Assembly: GCF_028622875.1 (NCBI RefSeq)
Contig: NZ_CP117709.1
Span: 1,674,001-1,738,000, forward strand
Length of the DNA: 64,000 nt
Origin: Streptomyces sp. MMBL 11-1
GTDB lineage: Bacteria; Actinomycetota; Actinomycetes; Streptomycetales; Streptomycetaceae
Direction: 5' to 3'
In this document: positions 45,934 through 56,066 of the stretch, piece after piece
Layout of the letters: each line of letters starts with the position of its first letter
Numbering within the stretch: the first letter of the stretch is position 1
Made by a program: the position numbers and the translations under genes
Notes under the pieces: generated by a model
Databases searched by the model: none
The model's input: the letters and a program-made list of their open reading frames with translations, nothing else
Told to the model about the DNA's origin: nothing

Positions 45934-47000
45934 TTCTTGGCTGCCCATCCCGCGTAGAAGAGGCCGAGGCCGACGATCACGCACATGCCCTGGATGATCC
46001 AGAAGCGGACCACGACCAGGACTTCGGACCACCCCTTGAGTTCGAAGTGGTGCTGGAGCGGCGCCATCCGGAAGACCCGCTTGCCGGTCATCTTGAACGA
46101 ACCGACCTGGATGACCACGGACATGGTGATCATCACGAACAGGCCGCCGAGGACGGCCATCAGGAGCTCGGTGCGGGAGAGGATCGCGAGGCCCGCGATC
46201 GCGCCGCCGAGGGCGAGCGAGCCGGTGTCGCCCATGAAGATCTTGGCGGGCGAGGTGTTCCACCACAGGAAGCCGAAGCAGGCGCCCATCAGGGCGGCGG
46301 CGACGACGGCGAGGTCGAGCGGGTCGCGTACTTCGAAGCAGGCACTGGGGTTGGTCAGCTTGTCCGCGTTGGCGCAGGACTCCTGGAACTGCCAGAGGCC
46401 GATGAAGGTGTAGGCGCCGAAGACCATCACGGAGGCGCCGGTGGCCAGTCCGTCGAGGCCGTCGGTGAGGTTCACGCCGTTGGACATGGCGAGGATCATG
46501 AACAGCGCCCAGACGCAGAAGAGCACCGGGCCGATCGACCAGCCGAAGTCCTCCACGAAGGAGAGCCGGTCGGAGGCCGGGGTGCTGCCCGCTGAGTTGG
46601 GGAACTGGAGCGAGAGCACCGCGAAGGCGATGCCGACGATCAGCTGTCCCGCCATCTTCGCCTTGGCCCGCAGACCGAGCGAACGCTGCTTGACGATCTT
46701 GATGTAGTCGTCGAGGAACCCGACGAGCCCCATGCCGGTCATGAGGAACAGCACGAGGACGCCGGAGTAGCGGATGTCCTCTCCCGTGAGGACCTTCGCG
46801 AGGAGGTACGCGATGACCGTCGCCAGGATGAAGGCGATGCCGCCCATCGTGGGCGTGCCCTTCTTGCTGCCGTGGGTGCGCGGGCCGTCGTCCCGGATGA
46901 ACTGCCCGTATCCCTTGCGGGCCAGCAGCTTGATCAGCAGCGGAGTACCGACCAGGGTCAGGAAGAGCCCGATGGCCCCCGCGAAGAGGATCTGCCTCAT
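45930..47000 (-). CDS. mraY: Phospho-MurNAc-pentapeptide translocase
   Basis: 356 residues with about ten membrane spans. Catalytic and Mg2+ motifs: [18 protein letters not shown] and [14 protein letters not shown]; the C-terminal [20 protein letters not shown] is highly conserved. It attaches the precursor to undecaprenyl phosphate to make lipid I, the substrate of MurG. Its start overlaps the murF stop as ATGA. Confidence 0.97.
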   Translation of the reverse strand: MRQILFAGAIGLFLTLVGTPLLIKLLARKGYGQFIRDDGPRTHGSKKGTPTMGGIAFILATVIAYLLAKVLTGEDIRYSGVLVLFLMTGMGLVGFLDDYIKIVKQRSLGLRAKAKMAGQLIVGIAFAVLSLQFPNSAGSTPASDRLSFVEDFGWSIGPVLFCVWALFMILAMSNGVNLTDGLDGLATGASVMVFGAYTFIGLWQFQESCANADKLTNPSACFEVRDPLDLAVVAAALMGACFGFLWWNTSPAKIFMGDTGSLALGGAIAGLAILSRTELLMAVLGGLFVMITMSVVIQVGSFKMTGKRVFRMAPLQHHFELKGWSEVLVVVRFWIIQGMCVIVGLGLFYAGWAAKK

Positions 47001-48418
47001 CGGCCGGCGACCTCGCCCTCGGTCGAGTTCTCCAGCAGTGCCTGGGCGACCTTCTCCAGGCCGACCGACCGGGACGCCTTCACCAGCACGACGTCTCCCG
47101 GGCGCAGTTCACTGCGCAACAGGTCGACGGCCGCCTGTGCGTCGGACACGTGCACCGACTCCTCACCCCACGAACCCTCGTTATATGCGCCCAGTTGCAG
47201 CCAGGAGGCTTCTCTCCCCCCGACAGCGACGAGCTTGCTGACGTTGAGCCGGACGGCGAGCCGTCCGACCGCGTCGTGCTCGGCGAGCGACGCGTCACCG
47301 AGCTCGGCCATCTGACCGAGCACCGCCCAGGTGCGTCCCCCGTCGGCCCCTCGGGCCTGGCCCATGGCAGCCAGCGCACGCAGTGCGGCTCTCATGGATT
47401 CGGGGTTCGCGTTGTAGGCGTCGTTGACGATCGTCACACCGTCCGGACGCTCGGTGACCTCCATGCGCCAGCGGGAGAGGGTGCCCGCCTCCGAGAGCGC
47501 CTCGGCGATCTCGGTCACGGACATGCCCAACTCATGGGCGACGGCGGCCGCGGCGAGCGCGTTCGACACGTGGTGCTCACCGTACAGGCGCATGGTCACG
47601 TCGCTGCACCCGGTGGGTGTGTGGAGCTCGAAGGCGGGCCGCCCGTCGGCGGTCATCCTGACCTTCTCGCCCCGTACGTCCGCTTCCGGGGCTTCTCCGA
47701 AGAGCAGGACGCGTGCCCGGGTGCGCGAGGCCATGGCGCGGACGAGCGGGTCGTCCGCGTTGAGCACGGCGCAGCCGTCCTCGGGCAGGACCTCGACCAG
47801 CTCGCCCTTGGCCTGGGCGATGGCCTCCCGGCTGCCGAACTCGCCGAGGTGGGCGGAGCCGACGTTGAGGACCAGGCCGATGCGGGGCGGTGTGAGGTTG
47901 GCCAGATAGTGGATGTGGCCGACGCCGCGGGCCCCCATCTCCAGGACCAGGTGCTCGGTCTCGGCGGTGGCGGTCAGCGCCGTGACCGGCAGGCCGATCT
48001 CGTTGTTGAGGGAGCCGGGCGTCCAGACGGTCGGGCCCTTGCGCTGGAGGAGCTGCGCGATCAGGTCCTTGGTGGACGTCTTGCCGGCGGATCCGGTGAG
48101 GCCGACGACGGTGGTGCCGAGGCGTTCGACGACGGCACGGGCGAGGGCTCCGAGGGCGCCGACGACATCGTCCACGACGATCGCTGGAACGCCGACGGGG
48201 CGGGCCGCCAGCACGGCTGCCGCGCCTGCCTCGACGGCGCGCTGGGCGTAGTCGTGGCCGTCGACCCGTTCGCCGGCGAACGCGGCGAACAGGCTGCCGG
48301 GGGCGACCTCGCGGGAGTCGATGACGACGGGTCCGGTCACGGTGACTGCCGGATCCGGTATGTCGTACGACTGCCCGCCGACGATTTCGGCGATCTCGGC
48401 GAGGGAAAGGGTGATCAC
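46997..48418 (-). CDS. murF: UDP-MurNAc-tripeptide:D-Ala-D-Ala ligase
   Basis: 473 residues from GTG 48418 ([20 protein letters not shown]), four bases after murE, chosen because the Mur N-domain begins at once. The P-loop is [18 protein letters not shown], followed by [14 protein letters not shown] and the middle-domain [20 protein letters not shown]-domain: [19 protein letters not shown]. It adds the D-Ala-D-Ala dipeptide, completing the pentapeptide. Confidence 0.96.
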   Translation of the reverse strand: MITLSLAEIAEIVGGQSYDIPDPAVTVTGPVVIDSREVAPGSLFAAFAGERVDGHDYAQRAVEAGAAAVLAARPVGVPAIVVDDVVGALGALARAVVERLGTTVVGLTGSAGKTSTKDLIAQLLQRKGPTVWTPGSLNNEIGLPVTALTATAETEHLVLEMGARGVGHIHYLANLTPPRIGLVLNVGSAHLGEFGSREAIAQAKGELVEVLPEDGCAVLNADDPLVRAMASRTRARVLLFGEAPEADVRGEKVRMTADGRPAFELHTPTGCSDVTMRLYGEHHVSNALAAAAVAHELGMSVTEIAEALSEAGTLSRWRMEVTERPDGVTIVNDAYNANPESMRAALRALAAMGQARGADGGRTWAVLGQMAELGDASLAEHDAVGRLAVRLNVSKLVAVGGREASWLQLGAYNEGSWGEESVHVSDAQAAVDLLRSELRPGDVVLVKASRSVGLEKVAQALLENSTEGEVAGR

Positions 48419-48422
48419 TTGG

Positions 48423-50141
48423 TCATCCCTGACTGTTGTTCTCGAGGTGAGGGGCACGGTCCGCGGCGCCGGGACGCGCCAGGGACCGCTCGATGGCTGC
48501 GTGCAGGACCTTGCGGTCGTCGAAGGCGCGTACCACCCCGTGGATGTCCTGGCCCTGTTCGTGCCCCTTGCCCGCGACGAGGACGGTGTCGCCCGCCTCC
48601 GCGCGGGCGACGGCGGCGGCGATGGCCGAAGCTCGGTCGGCGTCGACCAGCACGTCGCCGCGCTCGTGGACGGGCACCTCGGCGGCTCCGGAGAGCATCG
48701 CGGCGAGGATCGCGAGGGGGTCCTCGGAGCGGGGGTTGTCGGAGGTCAGCACGGCGGTGTCGGCGAGCCGGGCGGCTGCCGCGCCCATCGGGCCGCGCTT
48801 GGTGGTGTCGCGGTCGCCGCCGCAGCCGAGGACGATGTGCACCTTGCCCTCGGTGACCTTGCGCAGGGAGCGCAGTACGGACTCGACGGCGTCGGTCTTG
48901 TGCGCGTAGTCGACGACGGCGAGGTAGGGCTGTCCGGCGTCCACCCGCTCCAGCCGGCCGGGGACCCCGGGGACGGCCGCGATGCCGTCGGCGGCGGTCT
49001 GCGGGTCGACGCCCGCGACGGCCAGCGTGACGATCGCGGCGAGGGTGTTGGCGACGTTGAACGGGCCGGGCAGCGGGGCGCGGGCGGTGATCCGCTCGCC
49101 CTTCGGGCCGACGGCGGTGAAGGTGCTGTCGTGCGGTCCGACCTCGACGTCCTCGGCGTGCCAGTCGGCGTCCGGGTGGCCCTCGGCGGAGAAGCTGGTG
49201 ACGGGCACCCCGGACTCGGTCAGGAGCCTGCGGCCGTACTCGTCGTCGAAGTTCACGACGCCGCGGTGGCTGCGTTCGGGGGTGAACAGCTGGGCCTTGG
49301 CCTGGAAGTAGTCCTCCATGCCGGAGTGGAACTCCATGTGCTCCGGGCTGAGGTTGTTGAAGACGGCGACGTCGAAGACGCAGCCGTCGACCCGGCCGAG
49401 CACCAGGGCGTGGCTGGAGACCTCCATCGCGACGGCCTCGACGCCGCGTTCGCGCATGACGGCGAACAGCGCCTGGAGGTCGGTGGCTTCGGGGGTGGTG
49501 CGCTCGGACTTGATGCGCTCGTCGCCGATCCGCATCTCGACGGTGCCGATCAGCCCGGTGGGGCGCCCGGCCGCGCGCAGTCCGCCCTCGACGAGGTACG
49601 CGGTGGTGGTCTTGCCGGAGGTTCCGGTGATGCCGAGCTGGAGGAGGCCGATGCCGGGCCGACCGTAGATGTCGGCGGCCAGCTCGCCCATCACGGCGCG
49701 CGGGTCCTCGGTGACCAGCACCGGCAGACCGGTGGCCGCGGCGCGCTCGGCGCCCGCGGGGTCGGTGAGGACGGCCGCGGCGCCGAGGCCCGCGGCCTGG
49801 GCCGCGAAGTCGGCGCCGTGGAAGCGGGCGCCGGGCAGGGCCGCGTACACGTCGCCCGGGCGCACGGCCCGCGAGTCGTGCGTGATGCCGGTGACCTCGC
49901 CGGTCCCGGCCGCTTCGACGCCTAGCCGGTCTGCCAGCTCGCCGAGGGGGGTGGGCCGGAGCCGGTCCGGTCGGGGCGCTCCCGGGTAGGTCACAGGCGC
50001 GTCCTTCTGAGAGGTTTGGGGCTGATCAGCGTGGGGCACGGCGGTGAGCGTACCGGGCCGGTGCGGCGTCTCGCGAAGCGAGGGACCCCCGTTGCGGTGG
50101 TTCTCGTTCCGGTTCCCGGGATCGGGGGTGATGGTTGTCAC
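48423..50141 (-). CDS. murE: UDP-MurNAc-tripeptide synthetase (diaminopimelate-adding)
   Basis: 572 residues from GTG 50141 (VTTITPDPGNRNENHRNGGP), with AAGGGA seven bases upstream; the first 50 residues are not conserved, and GTG 49993 (VTYPGAPRPD) is possible. P-loop LQLGITGTSGKTTTAYLVEG; diaminopimelate pocket TSDNPRSEDP; C-terminal VAGKGHEQGQDI. Streptomyces walls contain LL-diaminopimelate, so this enzyme should use the LL isomer (inference from taxon). Confidence 0.95.
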   Translation of the reverse strand: MTTITPDPGNRNENHRNGGPSLRETPHRPGTLTAVPHADQPQTSQKDAPVTYPGAPRPDRLRPTPLGELADRLGVEAAGTGEVTGITHDSRAVRPGDVYAALPGARFHGADFAAQAAGLGAAAVLTDPAGAERAAATGLPVLVTEDPRAVMGELAADIYGRPGIGLLQLGITGTSGKTTTAYLVEGGLRAAGRPTGLIGTVEMRIGDERIKSERTTPEATDLQALFAVMRERGVEAVAMEVSSHALVLGRVDGCVFDVAVFNNLSPEHMEFHSGMEDYFQAKAQLFTPERSHRGVVNFDDEYGRRLLTESGVPVTSFSAEGHPDADWHAEDVEVGPHDSTFTAVGPKGERITARAPLPGPFNVANTLAAIVTLAVAGVDPQTAADGIAAVPGVPGRLERVDAGQPYLAVVDYAHKTDAVESVLRSLRKVTEGKVHIVLGCGGDRDTTKRGPMGAAAARLADTAVLTSDNPRSEDPLAILAAMLSGAAEVPVHERGDVLVDADRASAIAAAVARAEAGDTVLVAGKGHEQGQDIHGVVRAFDDRKVLHAAIERSLARPGAADRAPHLENNSQG

Positions 50142-50181
50142 TGAGGGTTCCCTTGGAGGAGATGCTCGCGCATCCCCGTGT

Positions 50182-52170
50182 TCACTCGCCGGGCTTGAAG
50201 GACACCGGCAGCCGGGGCGGCTCGCTGCCGGACGGTGGGGTCTGGAGCGTCTTGAGCGCGAACTCCATGACCTGCTTGTAGATCGGGCCGCAGATCTGGC
50301 CGCCGAAGTAGCTGCCCTTGGTGGGGTTCTGGATCGCGCAGTAGACGGTGACCTGTGGGTTGTCGGCAGGGGCGAAGCCCGCGAAGGAGGCGGTGTAGCC
50401 CTTGTAGACGCCGCGGACGGGGTCGACGCGGTTGGCGGTGCCGGTCTTGCCCGCGACCCGGTAGCCGGGGATGGCGGCCTTGGTGCCGGTCCCTTCGCGG
50501 TCGTCGACGACGGACTCCAGCATCGTCGCCAGGGTCTTGGCGGTCTTCTCGCTGACCACCCGGTTCTCCTCGGGGGCCTCGGCGGCCGTGAAGCGGCCGT
50601 CGGAGCCCTTGGCGCCGCGGACGAGGGTGGGGGCGATCCGTACGCCGCCGTTGGCGATGGTGGAGTAGACCGAGGCGGCCTGGACGGCGTTGAGGGAGAG
50701 GCCCTGGCCGAAGGGGATCGTGTACTGCTGCGAGGTCGACCAGTCCTTGGGGTGGGCCAGCAGTCCGGGCGACTCCCCGGGGTAGCCGAGCCCGGTCCTG
50801 GAGCCGAGGCCGAACTTGCGCAGGTAGGAGTAGAGGACCTGGTTGGCCTCCGCCTGGGTCTTGCCGAGCTGGCCGGTCGCCAGGATGGTGCCGATGTTGC
50901 TGGACTTGGCGAGGACCCCGTTGAGCGTGAGGTACCAGGTGGGGTGGTCCACGTCGTCCTTGAAGAGCCGGTCGCCGCGGTGCAGCCGGTTGGGGACGGT
51001 GACGTGGGTGCCGGGTGTGGCGGCCTTCTCCTCCAGTACGGCGGCCATGGACATGACCTTGCTGGTGGAGCCGGGCTCGTACACGTCCTGGAGCGCCGCG
51101 TTGCCGAGGGAGGCGGCGGTCGCCTGGGAGAGGTCGTTGGGGTCGTAGCCGGGGGCGTTGGCCATGGCCAGCAGCTCGCCGGTCCGGGTGTTCTGCACGA
51201 TGACGTAGCCGCGGTCGGCCTTGGACTTCTCGACCTGGTCGCTGATGGCCTTCTGGGCGGCCCACTGGATGTCGCGGTCGATGGTCAGCTCGATGTCGGA
51301 GCCGGGCACGGCCGGGATCTCGCTGCTGCCCGCGGTGGGGACCCGGCGGCCGCCGGCCTGGGCGTAGCGGATCTTGCCGTCCTTGCCCGCGAGTTCCTCG
51401 TTCAGCTGCGATTCGAGGCCACCGCCGCCCTTGCCGTCGGCGCTGACGAATCCCAGTATCCCGGCGGCGAGGTCCCCGTTGGGGTAGACGCGCTTGGTGG
51501 TGGGCACCTGGAGGACGCCGGCCAGGACGTTGGCTCCGGGGCCGCCCTTGAGCTTGTCCTCGTACGCCTTCTCGGCGAAGACGGACTTGAGGTCCTTGAT
51601 CTGCTTCCAGACCTGGGGGGTCTGCCGGTGGGCGAGGACGGTGTAGCGGCTCTTGGGCGTCGAGAGCTTCTTGACCAGCTCGTCGACGTCCTTGCCGAGG
51701 ATCGGGGCGAGCAGCGCCGCGGCCTGCTGGGGCGCGTCGGGCGCGTGGCTCTCCTCGGGCGTGAACAGCTTGGGGTCGGCCGTGATGTTGTGCGCGTCCA
51801 CGCTGGTGGCGAGCGCGACGCCCTTGCGGTCGGTGATCTCGCCGCGCTCGGCGGCGACCGTGTACTCCAGGTAACGGTTCTTCTCGGCCTTGGCCGCGTA
51901 CGCGCTGGCGTCGACGGCCTGGACCTGGAGCAGGCGGGCCACGAAGGCCAGCATGACCAGCGTCAGCCCGAGGCTGACGAGCCGCAGCCGGGGGCGGGGG
52001 CTGCCGAGGCGCAGGGAGCGCGGTGTGCCTCCGCGCGCGGAGGTGCGCCCCGGCGTGGGGCGGGGGCGGCGGGCCGGTGGGCGCGCGCCGGAGCGGCCGG
52101 ATCCTGATCCCCCGCTGCGGGGGCGGGCCGGTCCGGGTACGCGGCGGCGCGGCGGTTCCTTGGGCGGCAC
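50182..52170 (-). CDS. ftsI: Penicillin-binding protein FtsI (PBP3)
   Basis: 662 residues with GTG start. The Arg/Pro-rich cytoplasmic head is followed by one span (LRLVSLGLTLVMLAFVARLL), a pedestal domain (RGEITDRKGVALATSVDAHN) and a transpeptidase domain with the active-site Ser in YEPGSTSKVMSMAA, SxN in LAKSSNIGTILA and KTGTAN in YRVAGKTGTANRVD. It is the septal cross-linking partner of FtsW. The gene starts five bases after the ftsL stop. Confidence 0.95.
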   Translation of the reverse strand: MPPKEPPRRRVPGPARPRSGGSGSGRSGARPPARRPRPTPGRTSARGGTPRSLRLGSPRPRLRLVSLGLTLVMLAFVARLLQVQAVDASAYAAKAEKNRYLEYTVAAERGEITDRKGVALATSVDAHNITADPKLFTPEESHAPDAPQQAAALLAPILGKDVDELVKKLSTPKSRYTVLAHRQTPQVWKQIKDLKSVFAEKAYEDKLKGGPGANVLAGVLQVPTTKRVYPNGDLAAGILGFVSADGKGGGGLESQLNEELAGKDGKIRYAQAGGRRVPTAGSSEIPAVPGSDIELTIDRDIQWAAQKAISDQVEKSKADRGYVIVQNTRTGELLAMANAPGYDPNDLSQATAASLGNAALQDVYEPGSTSKVMSMAAVLEEKAATPGTHVTVPNRLHRGDRLFKDDVDHPTWYLTLNGVLAKSSNIGTILATGQLGKTQAEANQVLYSYLRKFGLGSRTGLGYPGESPGLLAHPKDWSTSQQYTIPFGQGLSLNAVQAASVYSTIANGGVRIAPTLVRGAKGSDGRFTAAEAPEENRVVSEKTAKTLATMLESVVDDREGTGTKAAIPGYRVAGKTGTANRVDPVRGVYKGYTASFAGFAPADNPQVTVYCAIQNPTKGSYFGGQICGPIYKQVMEFALKTLQTPPSGSEPPRLPVSFKPGE

Positions 52171-52174
52171 TGCG

Positions 52175-52744
52175 TCACCTGCCGGGGCTCGTCGGGGGCG
52201 GGGGGCTCTCCGCCCCCGGGGCGGTTGCGGGGCCGGACTCGGTCGCGGGGACGGATCCGGAGGACGGGGCGGAGCCGGAGGGGCCGGCCGCGGCCCCGGA
52301 GGCGTCGGGGTCCGGTGCGGCGTCCGTCGGAGCGCCCGGGCTCGGCGTGGGGCTGGGGCTCGGCGACGGCGGGGCGGTGGCCTCGGAGGGCTCGCCGCGG
52401 ACCGTGCCGTCGGGGTTCAGGAAGGCGGGGCTGCCGCCGGGAACCATGCCCAGCTCCCGGGCTCGGCGCTCCAGGGCGTCGGGCTGGGAACGGCTGTCGA
52501 CGTCGCGCTGGAGCGCCTGCTGCTCGTCGGTGAGCTCGGTGGTCTCCCGCTTCAGCTCGCTGAGCCTGAACGAACCTTCGTTGAGCGCCGAGTTCAGCAG
52601 GAGCAGGGTGATGAGCCCGCCGCCCAGGAGCAGGACGACCAGCAGCACGAAGGGGGTGCGGGCCGCGGTGCTGGGCCCGGTGGACGGCATCAGCCGGGCG
52701 AGCCGCGCGGCCCGCCCCTTCAGCGGTGCGGCCGGCTTGCTCAC
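52175..52744 (-). CDS. ftsL: FtsL-type division protein
   Basis: 189 residues from GTG 52744 ([20 protein letters not shown]), with GGGGAG seven bases upstream. One membrane span (TPFVLLVVLLLGGGLITLLL) is followed by a coiled coil (SFRLSELKRETTELTDEQQA). Then comes an unusually long Pro/Ser/Ala tail of about 80 residues (PPSPSPSPTPSPGAPTDAAP). It should bridge FtsQ and the FtsWI complex. The GTG overlaps the stop of a 22-codon micro-ORF. Confidence 0.88.
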   Translation of the reverse strand: MSKPAAPLKGRAARLARLMPSTGPSTAARTPFVLLVVLLLGGGLITLLLLNSALNEGSFRLSELKRETTELTDEQQALQRDVDSRSQPDALERRARELGMVPGGSPAFLNPDGTVRGEPSEATAPPSPSPSPTPSPGAPTDAAPDPDASGAAAGPSGSAPSSGSVPATESGPATAPGAESPPPPTSPGR

Positions 52745-52809
52745 CGCACGGCTCCCCTGCCGCCCGGCGCTGGGCGGCCGCTGCGCTTCGGGGGGCGCCG
52801 GGTGCTCAT
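52741..52809 (-). CDS. 22-codon micro-ORF between rsmH and ftsL
   Basis: The ATG overlaps the rsmH stop (ATGA) and its TGA overlaps the ftsL GTG (GTGA). The predicted peptide is [19 protein letters not shown] then AVR, basic and Pro/Gly-rich. The exact stop-start overlaps at both ends suggest it is translated by reinitiation and carries ribosomes to ftsL. The peptide itself may have no role. It is in a different frame from both neighbours. Confidence 0.45.
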   Translation of the reverse strand: MSTRRPPKRSGRPAPGGRGAVR

Positions 52810-53771
52810 CGCTCCTCCGCGCGGATGCGCTGGGCGCCGCGCAGCCGGGCGGGGGCGGCGCGCCGGTTCTCGGCGACCTCCTCCTCGGTGGGCAGCTCGG
52901 CGCCCCGGGTGAGCTGCTTGAGCCGGGGCTGGTAGCGCTCGGGGACGACGGGCAGTCCGGGGGGCGCGGTGTTGGCGGCGCCGGCCGCGAAGACCTGCTT
53001 GACCAGCCGGTCCTCCAGCGAGTGGTAGGACAGCACGGCGATACGGCCGCCGACGTCGAGGCACTCAACGGCGGCCGGGATGGCCCGCTCCAGGACGCTC
53101 AGCTCGCCGTTGACCTCGATGCGCAGGGCCTGGAAGGTCCGCTTCGCGGGGTTGCCCCCGGTGCGCTTGGCGGCCTGCGGCAGCGCGTCGCGGATCAGCT
53201 CGACGAGCCGGGCACTGTTGCTGAACGGCTCCTTCTCGCGTTCGCGTACGACGACGGAGACGATCCGCTTGGCCTGCTTCTCCTCGCCGTACGCGCGCAG
53301 GATGCGGACCAGTTCGCCGGGCGGGTAGGTGTTGAGCACCTCGGCGGCGCCCATGCCGGTGCTCTGGTCCATCCGCATGTCGAGCGGGGCGTCCTGGGCG
53401 TACGCGAATCCGCGGTCGGCCTCGTCCAGTTGCATGGAGGAGACGCCGAGGTCGAACAGCACACCCTGGACCTTCGGGACCCCGAGCCGCGCCAGGACCT
53501 CGGGAAGCTCGTCGTAGACCGCGTGGACGAGCGTGGCCCGGTCACCGTAGGGGGCGAGCCGTTCGCCGGAGAGGCGGAGCGCCTCCTTGTCGCGGTCCAG
53601 GGCGATCAGCCGGGCGGTGGGGAAGGAGGCGAGCAGCGCCTCGCTGTGGCCGCCGAGGCCGAGGGTGCAGTCGACGACCACGGGCTCCGGGCGGGCCGGG
53701 TCCTGGAGAGCCGGGGCCAACAGGTCCAGACACCTCTGGAGCATCACGGGGACGTGTCGGGTCTGGCTCAA
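52806..53771 (-). CDS. rsmH: 16S rRNA (cytosine-N4) methyltransferase
   Basis: 321 residues from TTG 53771 ([20 protein letters not shown]), with GAGAGGG six bases upstream. SAM-binding motif [35 protein letters not shown] and [14 protein letters not shown] are MraW/RsmH signatures, and [18 protein letters not shown] follows. It methylates C1402 of 16S rRNA. It heads the dcw cluster here; no mraZ precedes it. Confidence 0.95.
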   Translation of the reverse strand: MSQTRHVPVMLQRCLDLLAPALQDPARPEPVVVDCTLGLGGHSEALLASFPTARLIALDRDKEALRLSGERLAPYGDRATLVHAVYDELPEVLARLGVPKVQGVLFDLGVSSMQLDEADRGFAYAQDAPLDMRMDQSTGMGAAEVLNTYPPGELVRILRAYGEEKQAKRIVSVVVREREKEPFSNSARLVELIRDALPQAAKRTGGNPAKRTFQALRIEVNGELSVLERAIPAAVECLDVGGRIAVLSYHSLEDRLVKQVFAAGAANTAPPGLPVVPERYQPRLKQLTRGAELPTEEEVAENRRAAPARLRGAQRIRAEER

Positions 53772-54200
53772 TGCGCCCTCTCAGGCTCTGTCCCGCGCGG
53801 CCGGCACGTACGTCCTGGTCCCCGCCCGCCCTGAAGGGGAGGTCCGCCGGCGCCGGGGAAGAGGCGTCGGCCGACCGAGAGCGGGAGAGGGCCGGGTCGC
53901 ACGTACGCCGCACATCACGGGGGAAATACGGAATATGCAGGAGGTACAGGGGGTGCGATGGGGCAGTGGATACGAGGGGTGGTTGGTGACTTCGCGTTAC
54001 TTTAGTCCACCCTGCCATTCGATCGATGCGCGATCAACGAACCGGGCAGCGAGTCGTGCCACCCGTCCGGATGCGGCGAACTCACCCGAACGGGCGCATC
54101 CCCGGGAGTCTTGTGGGTTAGCTCACAACAAGCCGAGTTGACGTTCTTTGTCCGCTCTCACAGCACGCCCGGCCCAGGCGGGAAGGCTAACGTCGTATCC
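53772..54200. promoter_or_regulatory. Divergent promoter region, rsmH / carbonic anhydrase
   Basis: This 429-bp gap holds no convincing gene. It must carry the dcw operon promoter on the minus strand and the carbonic anhydrase promoter on the plus strand. A TTGACG hexamer lies at 54137-54142 on the plus strand, but no good -10 is spaced from it. No mraZ-like frame is seen. Confidence 0.45.
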
Positions 54201-54764
54201 ATGTCGACTTCTGCTCACTCTCCCGCCGAGTCCATGACATCCACCGCCGCGGCGGTCCGCGAGGGGGGCCAGGTCACCGACCGGCTCATCGAACTGAACG
54301 CCGGATACGCGAAGGACTTCCGCGATCCGGGCATGGACGCGCGTCCCGTCCTCCAGGTGGCCGTGGTCGCCTGCATGGACGCCCGTCTCGACCTGCACGC
54401 GGCGCTCGGCCTGGAGCTCGGGGACTGCCACACCATCCGTAACGCGGGCGGCGTGGTCACCGACGACGTGATCCGCTCCCTGACCATCAGCCAGCGGGCG
54501 CTCGGCACCCGCAGCGTGATCCTCATCCACCACACCAACTGCGGCCTGGAGTCCCTCACCGAGGACTTCCGGCAGGAACTGGAGCGCGAGGTGGGCCAGC
54601 GTCCGGTCTGGGCGGTGGAGGCCTACACGGACGCCGACCAGGACGTACGCCAGTCGATGCAGCGGGTGCGCACCTCGCCGTTCCTGCTCCACACCGACGA
54701 CGTGCGCGGGTTCGTCTTCGACGTGACCACCGGCCTGCTGCGCGAGATCCCCTCCGCCTCCTGA
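54201..54764 (+). CDS. Beta-class carbonic anhydrase
   Basis: 187 residues from ATG 54201 (MSTSAHSPAESMTSTAAAVR), with GGGAAGG upstream; ATG 54234 is an alternative. Zinc ligands and catalytic pair are in VAVVACMDARLDL (Cys, Asp-Arg) and LIHHTNCGLESL (His, Cys). NAGGVVTDDVIRSL is conserved. It interconverts CO2 and bicarbonate. It stands alone upstream of the MoxR operon. Confidence 0.92.
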   Translation: MSTSAHSPAESMTSTAAAVREGGQVTDRLIELNAGYAKDFRDPGMDARPVLQVAVVACMDARLDLHAALGLELGDCHTIRNAGGVVTDDVIRSLTISQRALGTRSVILIHHTNCGLESLTEDFRQELEREVGQRPVWAVEAYTDADQDVRQSMQRVRTSPFLLHTDDVRGFVFDVTTGLLREIPSAS

Positions 54765-54821
54765 ACGCACTCACCCGGCTTCCCGGCCCTCCGTCGCACC
54801 TCACGCACGCATCACCGCGCC

Positions 54822-54841
54822 TCGCGATGCCGAAATCGCGA
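54822..54841. terminator. Short stem-loop after the carbonic anhydrase gene
   Basis: TCGCGAT-GCCGAA-ATCGCGA (7-bp arms) lies 57 bp past the stop. It could be a weak terminator or an operator for the moxR operon. Confidence 0.4.
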
Positions 54842-54865
54842 CAGACGCTGACTTTTCACACCCAC

Positions 54866-54874
54866 TTATCCACA
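54866..54874 (+). promoter_or_regulatory. DnaA-box-like sequence
   Basis: TTATCCACA is a perfect match to the E. coli DnaA-box consensus (the Streptomyces preferred form is TTGTCCACA). It is single, in the 249-bp gap upstream of the moxR gene, so it may bind DnaA as a regulator or be chance. Confidence 0.35.
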
Positions 54875-55013
54875 GGCGAGTGACACGAAGCGGTAACGGC
54901 AACAAGAATGCGGGTGTGACACCCCCGGGCAGTCCGGAGGAGTGTCCGATTTCCGGGGTGGGCCGCGCGGGTACGCGCGACGGCCCCTGCGCAAAAGGGC
55001 CGAGGAGGGCCGG

Positions 55014-56065
<1,052 letters not shown>

Positions 56066-56066
<1 letters not shown>

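Noticed and set aside
53542..54018. A minus-strand frame upstream of rsmH as a possible mraZ
   Set aside because: Its translation has no MraZ motifs and shifts between Pro/Arg-rich shadow and intergenic sequence.
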